Assembly: GCA_024195265.1 (NCBI GenBank) | Contig: JAJLRJ010000005.1 | Span: 36,392,105-36,456,104, forward strand | DNA from: Dendrophyllia cribrosa | Lineage: Eukaryota; Cnidaria; Anthozoa; Scleractinia; Dendrophylliidae | Direction of reading: 5' to 3' | Length of the DNA stretch: 64,000 nucleotides | Part shown: positions 49,001 to 61,000 of the stretch, piece after piece | Position numbering within the stretch: position 1 is the first letter of the stretch | Layout: every line of letters starts with the position of its first letter | Made by a program: the position numbers and the translations under genes | Notes under the pieces: model-generated | Databases searched by the model: none | The model's input: the letters and a program-made list of their open reading frames with translations, nothing else | Told to the model about the DNA's origin: nothing

Positions 49001-52000
49001 CCTGGATGTCCCAGGCACCCACCATCCACCACTTTAAAATGTCTGCAATTCGAAAAATAATGGCGCATGAAATTTACCCAGCCCGGTGTGTCATATGTTG
49101 CGCACAAAATTTCGCAAAGGAAGCCCGGGCTCTTAGTTTTGAGAAAGTATATCAACGCTCAAAAAAATGGTTAGAATATTTGTCTGCTTCTTGCATATCC
49201 AAAATGCTAATGAGAATACATATGTAATTAACCCTTAGTATCGACATGGGCAAAGACACTGAGTCCTCAAAAGCCAATTTTCACCATAAAGCCTGGACCT
49301 GAATGCGTGAAATGGGATTAGAAAACGCGCAAAGTGAGCTTAGATTACGTTTACATGTGCTCACCTTTATCGAATGCCACTTGCTGTACATACAAACACG
49401 GTTTTGTCAGCGTCACTAGGAAGGTTTCTTTGTCCTCAGTGCCTCTGCTGTCCTGTGGCATAAAAACAAGCAAACCAACCTTTACTTTTCCGAACGAAAG
49501 AATATACAAGATGGACATTCTTTTTGGGAGAAATTTGACAATAAGCAAGTCTGCATTTTAACGGTCAACTGCTCATCCAAAACTGAAGTCGTATGTTTAA
49601 AATGATGTAAATAAAACAACTCTCCCCTTCCTTGCCGTCACCTAAGAACCTTAAATGATCGTCATACCAAAAAATTGCCCCCCTGAAAGGAGACATTTGC
49701 TCCGGGCGTGCGCGTTACTAAAATGACCTATTGCCCATGCGCAGTTGAGCTCGAACAGCCTGGGCGCAAGTCACCAATAGAAGCCAAAATGGGCTCAGTC
49801 GAAGCATATTGCACTGAAAAAATGACGGTTTTTTTTTTTCGCTCCGACTAAATCATATTTCCTACCAAAATGTTCACTAGATCCTAGTCTCTTCAAAACC
49901 GAGTGTGGATGTTGACATTACGCCTATTAAAATGAGTTATACCGCTAAAAGCGATGACCACGCGGTTGAACTCCATACAAGCTTTTACGTGACATTGGTC
50001 ACTTCAAGGTCAAACTGACGGGACGTTTTTTTAAGTTATTAAAATATTTTAACGTTTCCAGATAGAATAATAACCAAATTACTGGAATCCGAGTGTGGAT
50101 TTCCGAAAAGTAATTCGTAAATGGGCGAAATTTTGATTTTCCCTTCCAAAAATGGCGTTTTCGCTGTGATTTTAAGGGTCAAATTGGGAGTCTGGGACGA
50201 GTTAAAAAATTAGAGGCAAATGTCATCCAATTTTTTGCCATGATCCTCTATTCTTCCTTTTCACTTGACCTCATCAAAATTCTTATCCTATACGACCCTA
50301 CTTTAAAGAGGTTCTTCACATCAGCAATAGTAATCGTCATGCAAATTTTCATGTCAATACAATACATTGCTTTGGAGATTTATAGCATATTACATTTTTT
50401 TGGCGGTCAGCTGAGCGTCTCCAGGTACGTTTTTCAATCAGTTTGTAGACTTCTCTAAACCGAGGATGTAAATCAGAGGTCTTTTGAACCTTTGAACCGG
50501 ACAGAAACAATTAGAAATTAATAACTTAGCTGTATTTTAAGAATTTCTTAAAAATGCAAATTCAGCCGCCATGCTGGTGTACCAAATGGCGGACACATGC
50601 AAAGTTCTATTTTCTAAATATTATTTTTCCCATCACTCGGTTATTAAAGATCACCAGCCTTCAAAATTTCGCCAAGTCGTTTAATCTGGCATTCTCTGCA
50701 ACATCTTATCTTTGCTGTTGCTCTCAACGCCAGATAAACAAACTGCTTACGCAGATGAAAACGATCCATTTGTTAAGACCAAAAAGAATATTAAAAAGAG
50801 GAAAACGGCTTGTTTGAAAGTTCACCGTTAATACCTGAAATGAATTGCTGACTCCGATTCTGGTCTTGAAGTAAGCCAATTGTTGGAAATCGAATTCATT
50901 GTCAATGTTACGGCTCTGAGGAGACAAAGAGAAAGAGGACTGTCAGCAAACCGCTCTTCCCGTGTTTATTAATGTCTAAATTTCTAAGTCATAAGAAGAG
51001 AGAAAACAATTTTGCTTTTTACCTTGACAAATTGTCCAAGGGAGAGATTGACGTCGACTTGCGCTTTTCCAAAGAGTTTCACATAGCTGCTACCTGTGCA
51101 CAAATAAAATATGGAAAACAATTACTTTTGACATCACGGACAAAAATTTTATCTTATCTTTATAAAGATTGGATTCGCGGTGGTGTAGTGGTTAGCGCGT
51201 TGGCTTTTCAACCTGGCTGAGTGCGCCACCTTTGGCTCGTGTGCGACTTTACTTTAACAATAAACACTTAACGACTCGTCCCGAGGGAAACAGTGAATTG
51301 TTTCCCGAGAATCTCGATGTTTCCCGAGACGACACAACACAGTTTGAAAAAACGCGCCGAGCACTCGAGGTAAACATCAATCGCTTCATAATCATGCCAC
51401 CTTTTGTCACAGTCTGATCACGTGCGCTAGCGGGCAACAGTGCAATGTTACCCTCTGACGTCGAAATTGTTGCCCGCTTTCGCAAATGTTGCCCGCTTTG
51501 GACAATTGGCGGGAAACAGTTTGTTTGTTAGATGTCATGTGGCCATGAATCAACCAATCAATGCGCGCGTTGTATTGAGAAAAACTCCAGCTATATAACA
51601 ATGATCAATTAAGTCTTAGGCCAAACTGAAAAATAAATTCCATGTGTGTGTGTTTGGTGTGAGGCCCAACACGCCTTCTGCTATTTGCAAGTCGTATCGG
51701 AGTTGGTTTTTCTTTTTCCCCTATTCTTCAAGGCAAATGTAAAAAGACTTAGATTTTATCTGAACAATTTCAGGTTATTTCTCAGGTCAGAAACTTGTTT
51801 TCTCTTGTTACTAAACTTGTATTACTTATATATATTTCCCTATACATCTGATGTTTAATACATAATCTAACTATTTAAGTTCTAAAATAAGTTTTTATTT
51901 ATTATTTGCCAATGGTAAAACATGTACAATACCGTTACGACTTGCTAATTACAATGTACTAATAACGAGTTCACCATTGGAAGTTTTTGTCAGTTTAACT

Positions 52001-55000
52001 GATTTAGGAGTTTGTTGGTTTTATTTTTCATGTTTTGTTTGTTTGTTTGTTTGTTTGTTTATTTGTTTGTTTTTTGTCTTTTATAGCGGTTTTCACTTGA
52101 ATGTCAATTAGCCAAAACCAAACTTATTGCTTTGGCCAATCAAAACAGGGGCAGACAATTTAATGAACCAATCAGAACTCGAAGCAAGTACATGTAGCCG
52201 GCGCCAAGCGCGGGAAAATGCGTGCGAGTAAGTCACGATAAAGCGTAGCCATGCAAAATCAAAGCAATAGCGAAATTACTTTAAACACTCAATCGAAAAC
52301 TACAGAGTGAGATGCAATCAAGACATACTTCTTCTGAGTTGGCCGGGCAAGAGGTTGGATGACGGTGCCGAGTTAGACACTTCTAAAGCCACCACACCGG
52401 TTTCCAGCCTTACTGCAGTCGATGAAGGAGTTGTGGCGGTCACTTGGATGCCCTACAAGACGAAAAAATACCATAAGAAAACGCCAGAAGTTTGTGTGTA
52501 CGAAACCAGCTTCTAACCAACATAAGCTACAGCCCTCTTACTGGCTAAGTTCGAAGTCTCGTCCGTAAGTCACGGACGGAGTTTCTTCACTGGATTTATA
52601 ACCTAAGCGTACAGCGTGAGTGCGTGCGCGAGTCTTTGGGTCAAATGTGAAGGCCGTGCTCTTGTATGGTTCAACAAAAGCCTAAGGGGCATCCTGCGGA
52701 TTTGGTGGCCCAGAAGAATCCATAATGAGGAGCTTTGGAAGCAGCCGATGGAGGAGGCAGCAGCCGATAGAGGAGATAAAACAACGAGCGTGCGGTTGGA
52801 TTGACCACACACTGAGGAGAACAGACGGACACGTGGCCAAGAGGGCCCTTCAGTGAAACCCGCAAGGGAAGCGCAAAAGAGTGAGTCCTCGGCACACCTG
52901 GAGGCGCACGAGAATGTCAGAGTTGGAGGAGAGAGGACTTACGTGGCGTGAGGCAAAGAATACTGCACAAAACAGGATCAGATGGCGAGCATTAGTGGAG
53001 GACCTATGTTCCATCGGGAACGAAGAGGACTGAAGAAGAAAGTACAGCGTGCGGCCAGTAATGCAGGGGGAAATAAGAAGCCGTAATTCACAGTGCGGAC
53101 AGAGAAATAAGAATAATGAAGAAGTTCATATAAATACGTGATACGGTAAGCAGCTTCATATTGTGACTGACAGGTATAAAAAGAAAATGAATCGCATGGA
53201 ATCGTCGCTAAATAAAAAAGAATAGCTACTCTTATTTCTACAACCAATTTTATTTGTAAGAGAATTTACGACAAACAGAACGGCATCAATTCATGAAGAT
53301 AATGAAGAATATTTGTAACACTATCATATTGCTAAAATGGCTAAAAGGATTCAATAGGATTATGATTGCTAAGCCTTCAGAGTGATTACCTTAAGATTAA
53401 GGCGGAATGAATACAATAGAGGCACTTCTTTCTCTTTGACTGTGTCCAGATCTTCGGTGGAAGCTGTTCTCCACAATGGAACTGGTTGACTTTCACCCGA
53501 CACACGCTGAAGAACGTCGTTCACCTCCTAACAACAAAAATTCAGAAAACTCGTGAGTTTAACATCGCCCAGAATGCTACTGTCTTTTGCGTGATGTACT
53601 TACAGTGACCGATCTTGTAACGCGTTGCATAACCATCAGTACCAGTTGGCTGACAACAGACATAGCTTTGGGAATACCTGGGTCTCTCCACAAAAACACC
53701 ATTCTATCAAAAAGAACGCACACTAGCATAGGGGAAAATTAACGTCCGAAACAAAAATAATGACAAAAGAAAGGGTTGATTGCAATGAGCGGAAACATAA
53801 CCCGGCCTTTTCATCCAGGAGTCATCATCATGCTGACTGGAGGTAGTTCTACAACGGTGGCTGGCGGGATACGTGATGTAGTTCCAACCGTTGAGCCAAC
53901 GAGTATGTTCGATCATTTCCTGTGGTACTTTTTATTATGCTGTGCAGAGTGGTTCTAACTTTTGACACTGTGTATACAATACTGAAGTGACCATTCAAAT
54001 GAAATGTATTGAGCAATACTTTCCTGTGGTGCTGTTTATTAAGCTAAACAATGTGGTTCTGACTTTTAAGTTTGTGGATGAAATCATACAGTGTGACCAT
54101 TCAAATGAAAGCTGTTGAGCAGTACTTTCCTGTGGTGCTGTTTATTATGCTGAACAAGGTGGTTCTAACTTTTAAGTCTGTGGATGATCATGAAATCCCA
54201 CAGTGTGGCCATTCAAATAAAAGCTATTGAGCAGTACTTTCCTGTGGCTCTGTTCTATGTTCTGTACAAGGTAAGATAAGGTGATTCTAACTTTTGAGTC
54301 CGAGGACGAAATCCTATCATTTCTTCTCGCAAAAGGTAAATGAATAATTAAAACAGCCTGCTCACCTTCATAAAACTTTTCTGTACAAACACCAGATGGT
54401 TGAGTAGATCTGTTGTCAGGCTGTGTTGAAAAGCGCCGATTTCCGCCGAGACATATAAATGTGTCTTAGATGAAGAACGATGCCGAAAACTCTCTTCAGA
54501 TTCCCCAGGGCCACTCCGGGCTCTGACAGCCCGAGGAAGCTTGGAAATTAGTTCACCATGCATATTAACTGGAGGTAGTTCTACAACGGTGGCTGGCGGG
54601 ATAGTGACGTCAAGGGATTGGACCTTACAGAGAAAAAGGAACGAGATTTCAATGAATGTGTAGAGTTGTCAAATAACCATAAAGCATTATTCTTTCCTAC
54701 CCAGAGTCCTGTTCCTCTTTCACTACGTTCAGCCGAATAGAATACATGTCTATGACAAGCTAAATGAATACGACTATGTAGCGAGAGGCCGACCAACCGT
54801 ACAAGTTGTAGGAACAAAAAACATTTTTTTTTTTAGTTTAACAATACTTTCATTGACCAAAAAACACATTTTACATTACAAGTTACATTAATTACAGGAA
54901 CAAAAAACATGCGAATGAATAACACCTGTCGTTTTACAATAAGTATAACAACCACGGTGTAAAACAATAACTAGATTAACCAGCCGCAAGACTGGAATAT

Positions 55001-58000
55001 AAGAAACAATGCGACTACATGCCGGAAGCGAAAAACCAGACTACGCCTTGAAACATGTTCTCCAAACCGAGTGCGTGTTAGTCAAATAACTTCCCTGGAG
55101 GTTAAGGAACAGCTAACAATAGCATGCGGAGGGCGGGTAAAGAAATCATCTTGTATTTAGTGTTGTCAATGGGTGAACCGCGTGTAAACGAGCAATATAA
55201 TTACCTCGAATTCCCAAAAGGGAATTGGGAATATCATTGCCATGCCTCAACATTGTATAAAGTTTTATTCAACTTCTGTGTCCGTTGATGAAATCCTAAA
55301 GCTAATCACCCCAATGCAAGTTGTTGAGCAGTACTTTCCTGTGAAGCTGTTGATTGTGGTGTACAAGGTCATTTTAAGTTTTGAATCTGTGTATGAAATC
55401 ATTAAACTGAAATGAAAGCTACTGAGCATTATTTTCCTGTGGTGTGGTTTATTAGGCCACCCAACCGCACTTTTGCGTCTGTGATTGCAATCCTAAGGTA
55501 CTGATGAAAGCTTTTACAAGTAGTTCTGAATATTCTGCCAAATGAAATTGAGGAATTAACTAAATATATATTACGTACCTTGGACGTAAAACTCAGACTG
55601 TGGACAGGCATGGCCAACTTAAAATAACTGTTCTTTCCGGTTCGTCCTGATCCTGTTATTCTTCCCATCTGACAAAAAAAAAAAAAATTAGTGATATCAA
55701 CTTCAAACAAAGTTTACTTTTTAGCCGAGCGATTTTTTTTTCGGAATTTGATATAGGTACAGCATCTCCACGAGGTAGGAATTCCGGCATCTCATGGTCG
55801 AAAGGTTTGACAATTCATGTATGTGTATTATTTTGATAAAATTTGATAATAATGTAATACTTCTATCGCGTCACAAGTCCTAATGTATACGTAAAAATGT
55901 AAAAACTACAACAGTAAAAAATGTTTAGACAACATAAAAACGTACCACGGACATGATAAAAGCTAAAACTGCAAGTTAAACTAAAATTACAAATGTAACT
56001 GCAAAGAATGTAATAGGTGAAAAAAAAGGACAAAGTTTTTACAAGCTTTAAAAGTAATTCTAAAACTTCATTAATAATTCATGACTCGTGACTAGGAAAT
56101 CACTGCCATGAAGGAGGTTTGGACACCCGATTCGCGTACAATTAACCGCATATAAGCGGGTCTAATTAACATCAAATTACCGCATGCAAGCGGTAAAATA
56201 GGCCCTATTTACCTAACAGTAGTATTCTTTATATTACTGACGTTAGACACAGAACTGAGAGAAAAGAGCTCCAGTTTAGCATTAATCTGCAGTGTTTAGG
56301 GTTAAGCACTGATTCTAAAACGGTTAGCTTTCATATATGGTTATGGGTAACTCTATAAATATGTTAAAAATTACAGTTCCTGTCAGCTAGCCCTCGTTGG
56401 TGTAGTGGATATGGGTATTAGTTATGAAGCAAACGACTCGGGTTCGAGGCATACACCCTTCTGATCTTTTTCTTTCTTTTACTAAAAAAAAAAGACGTTT
56501 TACTATATGTAAAATGTTCAAGGGAAAGTCAAAAGCCAGTTTGAGATCAGCTCTATTTTCGTTATTTCTCAGTAGGTGAATTGGGCCTACTTTAACCGCT
56601 TGCATGCGGTAATTTGATGTTAATTAGACTCGCTTATATGCGGTTAACTATATGCGAATCGGCTGGTTTGGATTCCCGGGCTTAATTTGCATAGATTTTG
56701 GCCATTTTATTTCTCCGTTTTCTCCGCATTTAATGATCAGTTTGTGAAGCTATATCAAACAACGGGAATAGTGTTTCATCATATAATTTATCTAAACACC
56801 TCGAAGTGGGTTAAAAAAAAACTCAGCTGCGTCTCGTTTTTCAACCCACTTTCAATGTTGGAATGTTTAGCTGTTGCTTTAGTCTAAAAGAATCAAGTAT
56901 TTATCACCATTCCCTAACCTTGTATTCCGCTCTTAAAGAAGGCAAAAGCGCAGCTCCCAAACCGAACCCTTTCAAAACACAAGTGAAAGAGATCCTGGAC
57001 ACGGTGGTGACTGGGGAAAAGCCATCAACTCGATCCCAGGGCGCAAACTGTTTGACAGTAGAGGGGGACATGAGCTGGGAAAACCTTGAGATCTCCGACG
57101 GAACACCGTGTGTCATACGGGACTGGGTACTATCGTGAAAACTTGCCATAGATCTGAGGACGAGTAAACAGAAAAAGCATTTGAAAGACTTTCAATTTAC
57201 ATGTCATTAACAAATCGGTAAATTAACATAGTAATTTAAACTCCTATGGAAAAAAAGTATTTCCAGCGGCTCTGTTTATCGTGCTGCAAGTGGTTGAAAG
57301 CTGTTGAGCGGTACTTTTCTTTGTACGATGCACAAAGTGGTTCTAACTTTTGAGTCTGGATGAACTCCTCAAGTGTGAGCATTCAAATGAAAGCTGTTGA
57401 GCAGTACTTTCCTGTGGCACTGTTTGTTACGCTGCACAAGGTGGTTCTTACTTCTGAGTCAGTGAATGAATTCCTAAAGTGTGACCATTCAAGTGAAGGC
57501 TACTGAACATTTCATTCCTGTGGTGCTGTTTATTATGCTGTACAAGGTGGTTCTTACTTTCGAGTCAGTGGACGAAATCCTAAAGCGTCACTGTGACCAC
57601 TTAAATGAAAGCTTCTAAACAGTACATTCCTACAGTGCTATTTATTATTGATCATTATACAATGAAAGCTATTGAGAAGTATTTTCTTAATACGCTGTTG
57701 TATAAAATGAAACTTAATGAGGGAAATCAAAGAGTCAAGTCTCTATTCGAGAGATTTCCAATTGAGTGTCGTAAAACCAAAACCAAAGTAATTACTCTGG
57801 CCAATCACAACAGATGCAGACAATCCAATGAACCTATCAGAACTCGAAGCAAATACATGTAGCCGGCGCCAAGCGCGGGAAACCGCGTGCGAGCAAGTCA
57901 CGATTGGTTTTGGTCTTACTTCTGATTGGTTGAGAAAGTGGCGAGATTTTTTAGCCAATCACAAAGCGTGGTAATGTAAAACCAAATCAATTGTGACAAA

Positions 58001-61000
58001 AAAACAAATCATTCACCTTATGACTGATCTCTGAGTCTGGATCTCTGAGATGTGACGTGATATGGTGCGTGAACTACGTGTCATCATCGAGTGTAACGCA
58101 ACAGGGTGCTGCGGGATATCGATGTCGATCATTCCCAAAGTCAAGAGTGCGTTACCCTTCTCCTCGGTGCCTTGCGTGACAGAGGAGTAGAGGGCATGCG
58201 ATCGAGACAAACTGCAGCTCACAACCGTTCTAAAAAAGGAATTGTTTGAAAAAAATATTACAAGTCGATAAACATAGGATTAGTTTAAAGGGGCAGTATC
58301 ACGGGGTTCCACGCGCGGCACTGTTCGTTGTTCTTGCACCGGAATTTTTGGACATATCACTGTTTAAAGTGATTTTTTTTCTTCCGGCTATCAAAACGGA
58401 TTTTTTGATTTAACAAATACCTCCACTTCTCGACGGCCTTCTTGAATTTGCCGAATCAAACTTGAAAACATGGGCCGAACGTTTTCAAGTTTCGCCCTCA
58501 TGATACTGCCCCTTTAAGTCGAAAGGCTGAAACGCTGGCTAGCCTACCTCATATATGAGAGTTTGGGTTGCAAATAGACTGTTCACAGCCTCTCTATTTT
58601 CTCAGTCCGTCGAGAAAACGAGAACTGCCGGCGAGCGCGGAGCGCGAGGGGGTGGGGGTGGGGCGAGGGGAAGGAGAAAATCTCTATTTTTCTCCTTCCC
58701 CGCCCCCCACCCCCTCGCGCTCCGTGCTCGCCGGCAGTTTTCGTTTTCTCGACGGACTCTGAGGAAATAGAAAGGTTGTGAACAGTCTAGGTTGCAAATA
58801 ACATAGCAGATGTTCTCAGTTCCACAAAAGGAACTTATTCAAGACCTGCAAGTAAATAGCGGTCAGAGATTAAAACAAAAACAACAGCTAGAGAACTTCC
58901 GGATTTAAATGCGGTAAAACTAAGTAAGATTATAACTTTCTTCCGTTACCCTGTGACAAACTTCGAGGTTTCTTTCAAATCCACTTTTGTTTTCCCCAGA
59001 TGTCCAGTCACAGACGACTTCACGTGTCCTAAATGCAATAAAAACAGAAAAATTCACCATTCATTCCATTTCTGTTTCACATAAAGAAATCTTGCACAAG
59101 AGAAGAAATTATTACAAACCTTCGCAATTCTTCTCAGTCTGTTGTTTGCGAGAGAATGAAACATTCATTTCTCTGATCTCCGTCTCTAGAATGAGCCCGC
59201 CAATACTGGCCAACAGTTTTACTCGTGGTAAAGTCACGACACCGAACACTGTGCTCAGCGGTATAACACTCTGCGCATCCTCCTGGTCTGTAATGATGAT
59301 TGCTTCAGTGGTGCTGCGGCTGGCCGCTGACTTTCTTTTGTCTGGACTGCCTGGACTATGGACGCGGCGTCTTCTTCGATCTTCCACCGAGCCATCTTCA
59401 ATGTCGATTTTAACATCGCGGGGTTTGTCTGGAGACAATCTCTCAGCTAACAAGAAAAACGCAAATAAATGAAAGAACATGTGGTAAACAAATGAAAGCC
59501 ATGATGAACAAAATGATATGGACCTAACTTTGCGTCTGTGGATGAAATCCTTTTGTCTGACCATTCAATTGAAAGCTGTCCAAAAAACTAACTTTAAAGT
59601 GCCACTATGATCAAAAATATACATTTTCTGTTCTCTTCATATTTTGAAAATATAAGTACTCGTTACTTACCTTGCGAAGTTTCAAGTCAAAACTCGCACG
59701 GGAAGTGCCATTATTTTAACTTTACATTTCGAATTCGGCCCTCCGCCATTACTCAATTCAAAAATGACCGACCGAACCCTGAGAGTTGGATCGAGTTGGC
59801 CTAAAGATCTTGTGACGTCAATGACTCAACACGTGCCTTTTGGCTTTGTTGTCTGTGACCCGGAGGGAACCGCGTTGAGTCATTCACGTCACAAATCAAG
59901 TCACGTGATCGCAAACCAGGGAGCAAACGTGGGCTCGGATTTATGAAAGGAGTAATGGCGGACGGATTTTAGGGAATAAGTTCGTGTTCCAGTATCCTGT
60001 ATGATGCCTAGTGATGTTGGATGATGTCTAGTTCCATTAGATGATTTCTAGGGAAGTTGATTAGGTCTAGCAACGTGCGATGATGTGTAGTGATGTTCCA
60101 TGACGGGTGGTTAGGATTGGTGGTGGTTTAGGGGACAACATTGTTATTGATTTTCAATTTGGTGTACTGGAACACGAACTTATTACCGGATTTTACGTGA
60201 TTTTCGGCCAGCTATTTCTCGGCTGTGTAAGAATATATCAATCTAATTTATAGCAGTTCGCATTTGTCTAAACCTATTAGATAGATTTGCGTTAAAAAAA
60301 GCGGAAAAGAAATACAAATAGTTTCGTCGTAGTGGCACTTTAATATAATGCCGTGTGTCTTTGTTTTCGTATTTTCTTTTCAAGTTGGGACATCTTTTAT
60401 CCCTTTTGAACTTGGACAGAATGGGCATAGAAACATTTAATTCTACATTGGATAAAGCAGGCAAGCAGGCAGGCAGGCAAGCCGGGAGGAAGGGGGGGGA
60501 GGGGGGGGAGGGAGGGAGGGAGGGAGGGAGGGAGGGAGGGAAGGGAGGGAGGGAGGGAGGGGAGGGAGGGAGGGGAGGGAGGGAGGGAGAGAGGGAGGGG
60601 AGGGAGGGGAGGGAGGGAGGGAGGGAGGGAGGGAGGGAGGGAGGGAGGGAGGGAGGGAGGGAGGGAGGGAGGGAGGGAGGGAGGGAGGGAGGGAGGGAGG
60701 GAGGGAGGAAGGGAGGAAGGGAGGAAGGGAGGAAGGGAGGAAGGGAGGAAGGGAGGAAGGGAGGAAGGGAGGAAGGGAGGAAGGGAGGAAGGGAGGAAGG
60801 GAGGAAGGGAGGAAGGGAGGAAGGGAGGAAGGGAGGAAGGGAGGAAGGGAGGAAGGGAGGAAGGGAGGAAGGGAGGAAGGAAGGAAGGAAGGAAGGAAGG
60901 AAGGAAGGAAGGAAGGAAGGAAGGAAGGAAGGAAGGAAGGAAGGAAGGAAGGAAGGAAGGAAGGAAGGAAGGAAGGAAGGAAGGAAGGAAGGAAGGAGGC

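Noticed and set aside
53604..53703. Protein-like minus frame (MVFLWRDPGIPKAMSV...) with AG and GT borders, between e9 and e10
   Set aside because: 100 bp with phases that would break the frame; e9 joins e10 directly (FMK to EVND) as in other animals.
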